A stretch of 51,989 nt of DNA from a virus. The notes beneath the pieces were generated by a model. It searched no databases and was not told the origin of the DNA. It saw only the letters and a program-made list of their open reading frames with translations. The stretch covers positions 1 to 51,989 of IMG/VR virus record IMGVR_UViG_3300033388_002889; one strand, 5' to 3'. Of this stretch, positions 40,197-47,639 are shown one piece after another. Every line of letters begins with the position of its first letter. Position 1 is the first letter of the stretch. The position numbers were made by a program, and so were the translations under genes.

Positions 40197-41192
40197 TTAA
40201 AAGTTTTTATGACCTCTTGATGCACCAGAGAACCACTTGTCTTCGGCACTGTCACCAGACAATCCTTTGTGCATGTTATCTAACTTGTCACAAAGTTCAT
40301 CTGATTCAGCTCGACAAAGGTCATCAAAGATGTGACCAGAATCCACAGTAGTCATCACATGGTGAGCGTTCGCAAACAACTCAAGTTGGAAGGCTTCACT
40401 GATTCTTGCGCGGTGATTTGCTATGCGAATAAGGGGCTTGTCTACATTTGCTTTACAACACAACTGATCAATGCCGACAATAAATTTAGAACCGACAGGC
40501 ATACCCAACAACCAACCATAAATAGCCAATTGCTTGGCCCAGGTTTTATCAACATTTTCAAGGTAAGAAGCGATGTTGACTTCAATCCCACTCATCAACA
40601 TTGGTTGCACATCTTTATGCCGACCTCCGCTACCTCTTGACGGTGGCGCGATATCAATGTCCCAACCATCTGAAACACGCATGTACTGTTTTTTAGGTGA
40701 CGTGTTGCCTTTACCGCAGTAACCATTAACCTTCCAATCGTAAATAATTGGTAGTTTCGACAGTTTGTAACTAAGGTCAGGCTTACCTAAGAAATTGATT
40801 GCTACACCATTGTGTTCGATGACTTTTTCAACAGTAGCTTCGAACACGGGTTGTTCGTCAGCTTTAAGTAACTCAGTAACCAACAAGGCAAGAGCGCCGG
40901 AAAACTCATAAGAATCAAAGGCATGTTTACCGTGAATGAAGGCCCAATCACGATTGTGTGGTTCAACTTGAGTTTCAAAAATCTCCTGCAATTTAAATCC
41001 ATCGGCATTGATCCCGAGACGCTGATCAAGGTAACTTTTTACATAGGCATCAAACGCGGAACCAATACTCATAGGTCGAGTTTGGGGTAGTCTACCTGGT
41101 CGATTATCTGCCAAATAAGACAAGTAGAATTCTTGCCTGTCTTTGTAGAATTTATCTATTGATGTGGGGCTTAGGTACTTGATCTTACGCAT
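40197..41192 (-). CDS. PD-(D/E)XK nuclease (RecB/Cas4-like)
   Basis: A 331-residue protein. LSPTSIDKFYKDRQEFYLSY opens as in RecB-type nucleases. The catalytic set is GKPDLSY (Asp) and IIYDWKVNG (D-x-K), near residues 137-155, and KQLAIYGWLLG is the QxxxY motif of this superfamily near residue 220. Phage members process DNA ends in replication or recombination. It lies in the replication block near ligase and polymerase. Confidence 0.75.
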   Translation of the reverse strand: MRKIKYLSPTSIDKFYKDRQEFYLSYLADNRPGRLPQTRPMSIGSAFDAYVKSYLDQRLGINADGFKLQEIFETQVEPHNRDWAFIHGKHAFDSYEFSGALALLVTELLKADEQPVFEATVEKVIEHNGVAINFLGKPDLSYKLSKLPIIYDWKVNGYCGKGNTSPKKQYMRVSDGWDIDIAPPSRGSGGRHKDVQPMLMSGIEVNIASYLENVDKTWAKQLAIYGWLLGMPVGSKFIVGIDQLCCKANVDKPLIRIANHRARISEAFQLELFANAHHVMTTVDSGHIFDDLCRAESDELCDKLDNMHKGLSGDSAEDKWFSGASRGHKNF

Positions 41193-41218
41193 ACTGTTTC
41201 TCCAAGGTTTTATTTTAA

Positions 41219-41449
41219 TTAAGAAGCCGAAGTCCAGACTTTAGTTGGTAGCGGAGTGTTCAACAATCCTTCGATGTAAACATTTCCCTTGTCTGTGATC
41301 TCGTACTGTTGACTGTCTTTACTCAGTTGGATAAGGTGTTTCGATGTCAGGTGAGCTACATCGTCTTGCCAGGATGCACCCAGTAACTCTGGATCAACGG
41401 ACTCTGCAATGTAGCAATCTAGTAATAGTCTTAATTGTCTTTTAGACAT
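41219..41449 (-). CDS. Winged-helix-like small protein
   Basis: A 76-residue protein. The order helix, helix, KHLIQLSKDSQQYEITDKGN wing, VYIEGLLNTPLP matches short winged-helix phage proteins with an ITxKGxxYI wing. GGAGATGAATT precedes the ATG. It may bind DNA. Confidence 0.5.
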   Translation of the reverse strand: MSKRQLRLLLDCYIAESVDPELLGASWQDDVAHLTSKHLIQLSKDSQQYEITDKGNVYIEGLLNTPLPTKVWTSAS

Positions 41450-41452
41450 AAT

Positions 41453-41578
41453 TCATCTCCTGATCTGTAATTGTTTAATGATTTCGACTTCGATATTGTT
41501 TTTCTCTACGACACTACCGCAAAGAATGGTAAACGAGATCAAAGCCACTATAATTAGCACATTTTTAACAAGTTTCAT
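41453..41578 (-). CDS. Small membrane peptide (41 residues)
   Basis: The ATG at 41578 sits just before the stop of the previous gene. MKLVKNVLIIVALISFTILC has a basic start and a hydrophobic stretch, then a charged tail of 21 residues. A membrane-anchored or exported peptide; the Cys is not in a good lipobox. No family recognised. Confidence 0.45.
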   Translation of the reverse strand: MKLVKNVLIIVALISFTILCGSVVEKNNIEVEIIKQLQIRR

Positions 41579-41579
41579 T

Positions 41580-41768
41580 TTATTGCACCTGTACTGTTTT
41601 TAATATTAAGTAGTTCATGTAATCAACAGACAGTGGTATTTTGGCATCTCCTAACATAGTTATCCAGTCGTCTGTTAAATACAAACACAAAAGGACTCGC
41701 ACCCAATCATCATCGTTGGCAGGTAAATTACAATCTAACACTGTGGCACAAGCCTCAATCAGCAGCAT
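41580..41768 (-). CDS. Small acidic protein of unknown function
   Basis: A 62-residue protein from ATG 41768, chosen because TTGGAGGAAGT lies directly upstream; it overlaps the ligase end by 14 bases. It reads MLLIEACATVLDCNLPANDD and is helical. No family recognised. Confidence 0.5.
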   Translation of the reverse strand: MLLIEACATVLDCNLPANDDDWVRVLLCLYLTDDWITMLGDAKIPLSVDYMNYLILKTVQVQ

Positions 41769-42801
41769 ACTTCCTCCAATATCTCGCCTCTTGAGGGATA
41801 CCATCACGAGACAACCCTCTGTACCGAAAGGTTACTACCCTACCTACAGGGAAGCTCAAAGCGAAAACGTCGAAGGGGCAGCGCGTGTCTGGATTTTCCG
41901 TGGCCCAAGGAGAATCATTTAACTCCCGTTCATCATCAGTGAACCCTGAAAGTTCGAACACAACATCCCCAAACTGAACCACTAATGCTCCCATCATACC
42001 AAGTAACTTGGAACCTTTACTGGTGACTCTGCCTGTAGTGTGACCAATCACCACAGCCTCGGCATCATCTAATTTCTTTACTTTGAGACTGTGGTGAGAT
42101 CTTTCACAACAATAAGACTGGTCAGGGTTAATTAAGATCAAGCCTTCACCATCAAGGTCAGTGATCTTGTCTAACAAATACGACACTCGTTGCTCAGCGA
42201 TACTCGTTTGAAATGGTAATAGATTCTGTGGGACACGTTTCACAATATCGTTCACGTATTTATTCAGTAAAAAATATGTTTGTCGATGAGTGTTTGTTGG
42301 TTTGGCAACATAATCAAACACGTACCCTGTGTCAACTAACCACTTAACGATTCCGTTAAACGTTTTAACGTAGTTGGTATTGTTTAAGTAACCATTTGCG
42401 AAGATTGTCTCAGGTGAAGGCATCCCGAACACTTGAAACGTAACATCTATCCATGAGTCCGTGGGGATTAAATCTTTTACGATAGACATTAAGTATTGCC
42501 GATCGTTTCGTTTTGTAAATCCCTCACCATCCAGAAAAGTTTTAGGTAGCTCATCCAACCACCAATCAGGGGCATGTATTACGTTACCATATCGTGACCA
42601 CAATCCTGTGCTGACAGGGGCAACCTGGTAACGTTCATCTTTATTAGTGTTGGCCCAGGGCACATCTGATTTTAACATGCCTCGCGACACGCCACCATCC
42701 CAAAACAACCGCATACCATCTAATTTTTCGGACTCGAACCAACCACCGATACCGTACTTACTACTGTGTGTTTGGCTTAATTGTAAAAATTCTCTTTTCA
42801 T
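41755..42801 (-). CDS. ATP-dependent DNA ligase
   Basis: A 348-residue protein (ATG 42801; a TTG two codons earlier is less likely). Motif I SEKLDGMRLFWDG carries the adenylated Lys (about residues 25-37). Motif III FLDGEGF, motif IV DGEGLILINP and motif V HSLKVKKL follow in order, then an OB-fold-like tail with CPFDVFALSFPVGRVVTFRY. This is the minimal two-domain ligase layout. It seals nicks in replication and repair. Confidence 0.9.
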   Translation of the reverse strand: MKREFLQLSQTHSSKYGIGGWFESEKLDGMRLFWDGGVSRGMLKSDVPWANTNKDERYQVAPVSTGLWSRYGNVIHAPDWWLDELPKTFLDGEGFTKRNDRQYLMSIVKDLIPTDSWIDVTFQVFGMPSPETIFANGYLNNTNYVKTFNGIVKWLVDTGYVFDYVAKPTNTHRQTYFLLNKYVNDIVKRVPQNLLPFQTSIAEQRVSYLLDKITDLDGEGLILINPDQSYCCERSHHSLKVKKLDDAEAVVIGHTTGRVTSKGSKLLGMMGALVVQFGDVVFELSGFTDDERELNDSPWATENPDTRCPFDVFALSFPVGRVVTFRYRGLSRDGIPQEARYWRKYAAD

Positions 42802-42803
42802 AA

Positions 42804-42989
42804 TCAACTCCTGGTGCCTGATGGTATTTTCTCGAAGATGGAACCGACATCTGTTCTCTCACTGCCGTGCGTTTTGTGGTGAGCCTTACACATGAAAGCC
42901 CACGCACCGGATTCTGTGGGTGCATCACAGTGTGCTGGTTGGTCACACAAATCACACTTAGGTACCTCTGTCACTTTTAAAATTCTCAT
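42804..42989 (-). CDS. Small zinc-binding phage protein
   Basis: A 61-residue protein: CDLCDQPAHCDAPT...CKAHHKTHG, a Cys/His zinc site of a kind common in small phage proteins. GGAGATTG precedes the ATG, and it overlaps the HAD stop. Function unknown. Confidence 0.6.
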   Translation of the reverse strand: MRILKVTEVPKCDLCDQPAHCDAPTESGAWAFMCKAHHKTHGSERTDVGSIFEKIPSGTRS

Positions 42990-43483
42990 ATCAATCTCCG
43001 TAGTTCCTTTTTAAGGTAGTTGATTTTGTTACCTACCCAATACTTACTGTTCCACTGTTGTGGCCAGACAATAGATTTACCTCCTTTTAACCTAAAGTGT
43101 AGACAATTTTTATCTGAATCATCTATTAGTAACGCATCTTTGTGGGAACAAAAATCTTTTCTATTACCCATCAAGTAATCAATATTTGGGTAGTGACATT
43201 TTAACCAAAGGTACTTACCGTTGTGGCCTGTAGACCCTGGGTCAGTCAAGATGCAAATATCGAACCCACGAAGAGTTTCAAAAATACTGTCTGCATCATG
43301 AGTCTTTGTTAGACCTAGCCAAAATGCTTCATCAAGACTTTTCCAAAAACTGGGGCCTACACGTAACACTTTATTTAAATCGTACTCACCTTTAGGCCAT
43401 TCATCTACTTGTTTACCACAATGATTCATCGCGCCGGTAACGAAGTCAACAATGACCCCGTCCATGTCTAGGAAGATTTTCAC
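42986..43483 (-). CDS. HAD-family nucleotidase (5'(3')-deoxyribonucleotidase-like)
   Basis: A 165-residue protein. Motif I DMDGVIVDF (residues 6-14) is the HAD aspartate pair; ILTDPG is motif II with a Thr; KDALLIDDSDKN is motif III/IV with the acidic pair. The phage pattern matches 5'(3')-deoxyribonucleotidase-like proteins, which dephosphorylate nucleotides. It overlaps both neighbours. Confidence 0.75.
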   Translation of the reverse strand: MKIFLDMDGVIVDFVTGAMNHCGKQVDEWPKGEYDLNKVLRVGPSFWKSLDEAFWLGLTKTHDADSIFETLRGFDICILTDPGSTGHNGKYLWLKCHYPNIDYLMGNRKDFCSHKDALLIDDSDKNCLHFRLKGGKSIVWPQQWNSKYWVGNKINYLKKELRRLI

Positions 43484-43983
43484 TTTAATCTCCTCACTAA
43501 TGAAGATAATTTATTACTGACAGTGGTGTGGGAAAGACTTAATTGCATACCAATCTCAATTAGGGTATAGCCTTCCACCCGTAACTTTAAAATATCTTGC
43601 TCTACCTGGGTCATGCGAAGGGTCTTAATTAAATCAGATTCTGCAAAAGGATTTACTTCTGGTACGTGGGCTTTTAGTCCTACTAAAGACTTGTACTTAT
43701 AGCGCTCTTGTCCTCTGGGACACTGTACTAGACAATCCTTATGTAACGTGTCTTGAATAGTGCCAGTGATTGTGACCCAAATAAAGGATTTAAGATTTTT
43801 GTGTGCTGGGGGATTGTTTTTGATTCTGTTAACAGCTAGAGTGATTCCCTCATATGCTGCTGAGATAATAATATCTTTCTTTTGTGGTACTGTTGCTATG
43901 TAAGGTTGTGCTGCTTTGTGAGCAAAATTTAAGTGTTTTAGGATTATATCATTGCTTTTTAGGTTGTTAAAATCATCTACCAT
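43480..43983 (-). CDS. Sigma-70-like transcription factor
   Basis: A 167-residue protein. Residues about 30-85 look like sigma region 2 (KKDIIISAAYEGITLAVNRI and LKSFIWVTITGTIQDTLHKD). Residues about 118-165 are a region 4 helix-turn-helix: MTQVEQDILKLRVEGYTLIE, then IGMQLSLSHTTVSNKLSSLV. This is the two-domain plan of small ECF-like sigma factors. It could direct host RNA polymerase to late phage promoters. The gene is preceded by 124 bases of non-coding DNA with a palindrome, so it probably has its own promoter. Confidence 0.72.
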   Translation of the reverse strand: MVDDFNNLKSNDIILKHLNFAHKAAQPYIATVPQKKDIIISAAYEGITLAVNRIKNNPPAHKNLKSFIWVTITGTIQDTLHKDCLVQCPRGQERYKYKSLVGLKAHVPEVNPFAESDLIKTLRMTQVEQDILKLRVEGYTLIEIGMQLSLSHTTVSNKLSSLVRRLK

Positions 43984-44107
43984 TTCACAAAATCTCCAAA
44001 TTTTGATTTGATTTTAATTTCTTTCGTTTGTTTGTCGTGCCTGGTAGTGAATAAGTAATTTACACCACATCTATAATAGTTGCAATACTTTTATCACATT
44101 GTGTGAA
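43984..44107 (-). promoter_or_regulatory. Intergenic region before the sigma-like gene
   Basis: A 124-base AT-rich gap, unusually wide for this tightly packed strand. It carries a TATAGAT-like -10 element (TTATAGATG) with TTGCAA just upstream (spacing too short for a classic promoter). At 44095-44107, TCACATTGTGTGA is a perfect 5-3-5 palindrome, which is a typical operator shape. GGAGATTTTGTGAA is the ribosome site of the sigma-like gene. Confidence 0.4.
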
Positions 44108-44554
44108 TCAAATCAATAACCAGATAGTTTGTATATGGAATTGATCTAAAGGATACACCGATCCGTTTGGGTCGAACACCTCTTTACCAGACCAAGCACA
44201 AGCATGGCCCGCACCAGATTTGTTTTGGCCAATCAAGATACCTCGTCGACCAATAATGTAGTACTCAAATCTCTTTCGTGCGTTATCGTAAATCGTGCGA
44301 GACTCAACCTCCAGGTTAGGTGCGATAGTGGGCCACAAATCAATAGGTACTAGCGCCCTGTTCTTACTGAGTACAAAATCAATAATTTCTTGAATGTGGA
44401 CACCTCTAAAGCGACTATTTCCTTTAAGATCAGGCCACCAAATCTCAAGACCGTTATGCCCTAGGGTGTCTGTTATCTCTTTTGGTTCAACATCTAAGAC
44501 CATTGCCGTTGAATACACTAAGCACTCTGGGTTAGTCTGTTTTAGTAATCTCAT
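44108..44554 (-). CDS. Papain-like (C39-like) cysteine peptidase fold protein
   Basis: A 148-residue protein from ATG 44554 (GGAGGGAAA upstream). It begins MRLLKQTNPECLVYSTAMVL, with a candidate catalytic Cys early, then SGAGHACAWSGKEVFDPNGS with the His, and Asp-Pro-Asn at the expected third site. This Cys, His, Asp order is that of C39/papain-like proteases. Its function in phages is open; host-takeover proteolysis is one guess. Confidence 0.6.
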   Translation of the reverse strand: MRLLKQTNPECLVYSTAMVLDVEPKEITDTLGHNGLEIWWPDLKGNSRFRGVHIQEIIDFVLSKNRALVPIDLWPTIAPNLEVESRTIYDNARKRFEYYIIGRRGILIGQNKSGAGHACAWSGKEVFDPNGSVYPLDQFHIQTIWLLI

Positions 44555-44783
44555 TTTCCCTCCAAGGTACACCTAAGTTGCCATTGATAAAATTTAATGC
44601 TTCTTTCTCCGTGGGTAAGATTTTAACCTGGCCTAGTCTTAACCTTGTCTTTAACCTTAGTTGCTCGACCCAACAATCAACATGTCGAGCATTCGACTCA
44701 GATGCCATTGTTAGACCCATAGACGCTGGCTTTTTTACAGCACAAGGATCTGTAATTGGTAGTCCACAGGTTGAGCAAATCAT
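44532..44783 (-). CDS. Zinc-finger small protein
   Basis: An 83-residue protein: MICSTCGLPITDPC followed by HVDCW, a CxxC...C...HxxC zinc site, then a basic helix. It overlaps the peptidase start (23 bases) and the NYN stop (4 bases). Function unknown. Confidence 0.55.
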   Translation of the reverse strand: MICSTCGLPITDPCAVKKPASMGLTMASESNARHVDCWVEQLRLKTRLRLGQVKILPTEKEALNFINGNLGVPWRENEITKTD

Positions 44784-45238
44784 AACAACAACCCGTCAAA
44801 AATCTCAATCGAACTGTTGGCAGACCGTTTCAGATCGTTCGAAAGTAGGCAACCAATAACAATAACCTCTTTACCTTGACTACGCACATGATTCACTAAA
44901 GGCACATAGTCACCATCTGCCGAACCAAGTACCAGTGTGTCGAAATTATGCAGTTGATTCATTGCGTCAACAGTTAACCCTACGTCCCAATCAGCTTTCC
45001 TTTTTTTACCATAGACTTTTGGTTCCTTAAATCTTGTTTTAAAACCTAGATTCTCCAGGTTAAAGATGAATTCTCTCGCAGCACCATTGACTTGTGACCC
45101 GTATGCGACCATTGTGACAATGTCACCTAATTGTTTCACGAAATCCACATACTTCACATAATCAATTTTCTTGGTGTGTACGGAGCCTACACAGTAGTAA
45201 AGGTTACTTAAATCTACAAACAGCCCTATTCGTTTCAT
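44780..45238 (-). CDS. NYN domain (LabA/DUF88-like) putative RNase
   Basis: A 152-residue protein with the NYN acidic set: FVDLSNLYY (Asp9 and Asn12), KADWDVGLTVDAM (two Asp), and LVLGSADGDYVPLV (Asp pair). These make up the PIN-like metal site. NYN proteins cut RNA. It overlaps the VRR-NUC gene by 4 bases, so the two are co-made. Confidence 0.82.
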   Translation of the reverse strand: MKRIGLFVDLSNLYYCVGSVHTKKIDYVKYVDFVKQLGDIVTMVAYGSQVNGAAREFIFNLENLGFKTRFKEPKVYGKKRKADWDVGLTVDAMNQLHNFDTLVLGSADGDYVPLVNHVRSQGKEVIVIGCLLSNDLKRSANSSIEIFDGLLL

Positions 45239-45588
45239 AACTTAAATGCCTGTAAGTATTGGTACCAATTAGGAGCAGTGAATAATTTTTCGTACTCCCC
45301 ATCTGAGTCACCTGTTAGCACCCAGATACCTGTACCGTTAGCAGAAATCTTTGGAAATTCTATGTGTTGCGCGGGGGTAAACACATCGCCTGTGCGATTT
45401 GGATCTTTGACCTCCACTAAGCGGATACCGTATCTTGTGTGAGTACAAAACAGATCTGGGAATCCAGACTGGTACGCGTTGCCGTGCATCACTTTAATGT
45501 ACCAACCCTTGTAAGCCATCATCTTTCTGATTTTGTCTACGATGAGGGCTTCTGGGCCACGCTTCGATGATGTTGTCAATGAGTTCAT
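45235..45588 (-). CDS. VRR-NUC domain nuclease
   Basis: A 117-residue protein: YIKVMHGNAYQSGFPDLFCT, then IRLVEVKDPN, with the Asp and E-x-K of the PD-(D/E)XK site, and FTPAQHIEFPKISANG as in VRR-NUC domains. These cut branched DNA. Its first codons (ATGAACTCATTGACA) were copied with the duplicated segment at 45834. Confidence 0.82.
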   Translation of the reverse strand: MNSLTTSSKRGPEALIVDKIRKMMAYKGWYIKVMHGNAYQSGFPDLFCTHTRYGIRLVEVKDPNRTGDVFTPAQHIEFPKISANGTGIWVLTGDSDGEYEKLFTAPNWYQYLQAFKL

Positions 45589-45590
45589 AA

Positions 45591-45785
45591 CTAAGCTACG
45601 AAGTAAAATTCAGCATCACAAGTGTCACAGACAACGTGAGTTGTGCGACAGTAATGACAAGGAGGGTGCATGTGGCAGGAACAACCACCGTCCCGTGAAT
45701 CTCCCATGATACCAGTACAACCATCGCGACAACACACGGCATCCTCGACCTCCCCAGGTAACTCTTTATCAATTTGGTCTTCCAT
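45591..45785 (-). CDS. Cys/His-rich zinc-ribbon protein (duplicate B)
   Basis: A 64-residue protein: CCRDGCTG, then SCHMHPPCHYC and VCDTCDAEF. The many CxxC and His sites make a zinc-binding role likely. AAGGAGTAAATA precedes the ATG. It is the intact copy of the duplicated pair. Confidence 0.65.
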   Translation of the reverse strand: MEDQIDKELPGEVEDAVCCRDGCTGIMGDSRDGGCSCHMHPPCHYCRTTHVVCDTCDAEFYFVA

Positions 45786-45846
45786 TATTTACTCCTTGTA
45801 AGTAGGATTTTAGTGAAGCTAACAGCTTTAATTGTCAATGAGTTCA

Positions 45847-46032
45847 TCACCAGTCCTTGGAGAAAAATTCAGCGCCGCAGACATCACAAGTTACGTGAAC
45901 TGTGAGACAGTGCCTACATGGAGGCGGAGTGTGATGCACACCATTATCGTCCCGTGAATCCAACATAGTACCAGAACAACCATCACGATGACACACAGTG
46001 TCAGGGGACTCCCCCCGGTAACTCTTTATCAA
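45847..46032 (-). CDS. Cys/His-rich zinc-ribbon protein (duplicate A, frameshifted start)
   Basis: The paralogue of the gene at 45591: VCHRDGCSGTMLDSRDD, PPCRHCLTVHVTCDVCGAEF. The ancestral ATG (46044) still has its ribosome site, and reads MEDQIDKELPG, but a run of six G (one more base than in copy B) leads to an early stop. The body can be read from TTG 46032 after GGAAGATCAAA. So the copy is either made from the TTG, by ribosomal slippage on the G run, or is decaying. Confidence 0.5.
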   Translation of the reverse strand: MIKSYRGESPDTVCHRDGCSGTMLDSRDDNGVHHTPPPCRHCLTVHVTCDVCGAEFFSKDW

Positions 46033-46047
46033 TTTGATCTTCCATCA

Positions 46048-46392
46048 TTAACTCCCTGTAAGTGGTGGATTTTTAGTGAAGCGTACAGCTTTAATTGTGT
46101 CTTTGCCTTCCAATAAGGATTTCATTAGCCTATGCCTACCATCGAGAATACCACCATCCTCATCCAGAATGATTGGGTAATCCAAATCAGCCTCTTGGAC
46201 ATGTAACATATGTTGCACCATCTCACGCAATGTGACATTGTCATAGGTGTACCCTAAAGATAAGTGCACAATAGGAATGTCCATGACAGGTAAGTCCTTA
46301 GAGTGCTCAATTAACGAAGGTACAGAATACACTCCGTTACCATGATTGATGCGTTGGTCTCCCATACTCCAAAACTTACTGATCTTTATCAT
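46048..46392 (-). CDS. Small ParB-like domain protein
   Basis: A 114-residue protein: IPIVHLSLGYTYDNVT, DYPIILDEDGGILDGRHRLM, then EGKDTIKAVRF. The DGRHR box is the ParB-nuclease core signature, here as a single small domain of a kind frequent in phages. The end of the gene lies in the duplicated segment. Confidence 0.72.
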   Translation of the reverse strand: MIKISKFWSMGDQRINHGNGVYSVPSLIEHSKDLPVMDIPIVHLSLGYTYDNVTLREMVQHMLHVQEADLDYPIILDEDGGILDGRHRLMKSLLEGKDTIKAVRFTKNPPLTGS

Positions 46393-46558
46393 TAGTGAAG
46401 TTCTCCATGAACTCTTTTTTAGTCTTAGTGGCTACTACGCTGGTACCTTCCCACTCATACGTCACATGTGTATCTGTGTAAGAGGTGACTTTTACAGAGT
46501 AGTTGCCGCAAAAATAAACACCTTCAAAAGTTTTCAATTTAATTAATGATTTAAACAT
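46376..46558 (-). CDS. Small protein of unknown function
   Basis: A 60-residue beta-rich protein (MFKSLIKLKTFEGVYFCGNY...). GGAAGATAGTC precedes the ATG. It overlaps both neighbours. No family recognised. Confidence 0.5.
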   Translation of the reverse strand: MFKSLIKLKTFEGVYFCGNYSVKVTSYTDTHVTYEWEGTSVVATKTKKEFMENFTNDKDQ

Positions 46559-46757
46559 GACTATCTTCCTGTGGCACAGTCAGTTGTTTTACAGCTTCGT
46601 GCATCTCAGCATTAGTGAGGTAGCCTTTTTTACGCATGGCGTCCATGAACACTACACACCTAGTCAAAACAATCTTCACCTGTTGACTAGCTTCCTCAAG
46701 AGCTAAGACTCTTTTTTCAAGACGTGCTAGTACATTTAATTTTTTCGAGGCGGACAT
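46551..46757 (-). CDS. Small coiled-coil protein
   Basis: A 68-residue helical protein with a heptad-like start (LNVLARLEKRVLALEEASQQ). AAAGGAGTAAATTAA precedes the ATG and it overlaps the previous gene by 41 bases. No family recognised. Confidence 0.5.
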   Translation of the reverse strand: MSASKKLNVLARLEKRVLALEEASQQVKIVLTRCVVFMDAMRKKGYLTNAEMHEAVKQLTVPQEDSHV

Positions 46758-47439
46758 TTAATTTACTCCTTTTGAATAGTATTGGTCTTTTAGCGGAAAT
46801 TAATGTTTTACGTAACTTCGTTAAAGCTTTATTCAACAACAATACCTCACGGTGCTCACCGAAATCAGAACCCCAAGCCTTGTACCGTTTCCAGACATCG
46901 TCAGGTAACAGTTCTTTGATATCGCTAACACTCCTGTACTTAGTATTGTGAACATTTGTCACCCACGCATACCCTTCAAGGATCAAAGACTCATTCAGTG
47001 AGGAGATTTCAGGAAGCAGATAATCCTCGGTAGGCAGTTTCATGTCAGGGAAAAATTGTAACATGTCGTTGACTAGTATTTTTATAGTGTCAATCATCTG
47101 GTCAACATCGATGGTCTGAACCACTTTGTTTTCAGGTTCCTTTTGCAGTGCTTGCAGCAGACCTAACTTATCTAGTCGTGAATAATTAGGTACGCGTTTC
47201 TTACTAGCCAGTTCACGTAATCGTCTTACAGACATCTCACCTAGTTCGTGTGTTGGGTGGTCTTTTACCCAGGTATCTAAGGCGGTTCTGTCACGTTGTT
47301 TAATTATTGATTTAATTGCTTTGAGTTGTTCCTCACTAGAACTCTTACACAACAAATCAAAAGACGCTGAATTTATTAACGTCTCGATGTTACGTAAATT
47401 CAGTATGTCTGCATGTAAGTCTTCTTTGATCTTTTCCAT
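46717..47439 (-). CDS. Rho N-terminal/SAP-like domain protein
   Basis: A 240-residue protein. Residues about 64-98 (HELGEMSVRRLRELASKKRV, then NYSRLDKLGLLQALQ) match the Rho-N helix-extended-helix, a nucleic-acid-binding module. The rest is helical. AAGGAGAAGTC precedes the ATG. It lies directly downstream of the polymerase block, so DNA binding at replication is plausible. Confidence 0.65.
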   Translation of the reverse strand: MEKIKEDLHADILNLRNIETLINSASFDLLCKSSSEEQLKAIKSIIKQRDRTALDTWVKDHPTHELGEMSVRRLRELASKKRVPNYSRLDKLGLLQALQKEPENKVVQTIDVDQMIDTIKILVNDMLQFFPDMKLPTEDYLLPEISSLNESLILEGYAWVTNVHNTKYRSVSDIKELLPDDVWKRYKAWGSDFGEHREVLLLNKALTKLRKTLISAKRPILFKRSKLNVRLEKIKCTSTS

Positions 47440-47459
47440 GACTTCTCCTTAAGAAGTGT

Positions 47460-47639
47460 CTAATACGACATATTTAATATTTGTTTACCAGTTGTCTGAT
47501 CATCGCCAGTTGGCTGATCATCGCAACAATAGTCTAGGGGTGCTGGTGTGGTTACGTAGTCTAATATCGGTACAATCACAGAACAAAGACAAAAACTGTA
47601 AAAAACCACAGCAAACACGATACACTGAAATGTATTCAT
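47460..47639 (-). CDS. Small exported or membrane protein with 18-bp repeat
   Basis: A 59-residue protein from ATG 47639, which shares a base with the polymerase stop (TAATG). The start MNTFQCIVFAVVFYSFCLCS is hydrophobic. The C-terminal half has a DDQPTG/DDQTTG repeat from an 18-bp tandem copy. No family recognised. Confidence 0.5.
   Translation of the reverse strand: MNTFQCIVFAVVFYSFCLCSVIVPILDYVTTPAPLDYCCDDQPTGDDQTTGKQILNMSY

Larger units (their letters stand above)
45576..46102. repeat. Tandem duplication of a unit of about 260 bp
   Basis: Unit B (about 45576-45833) and unit A (about 45834-46102) are homologous along their whole length. Each runs from the tail of the ParB-like gene (AAAGCTGT... 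codons), through a small Cys-rich gene, to the first 15 bases of the VRR-NUC gene (ATGAACTCATTGACA). Between the two small genes is a remnant of the ParB-like C-terminus, proof of direct duplication. Confidence 0.85.
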
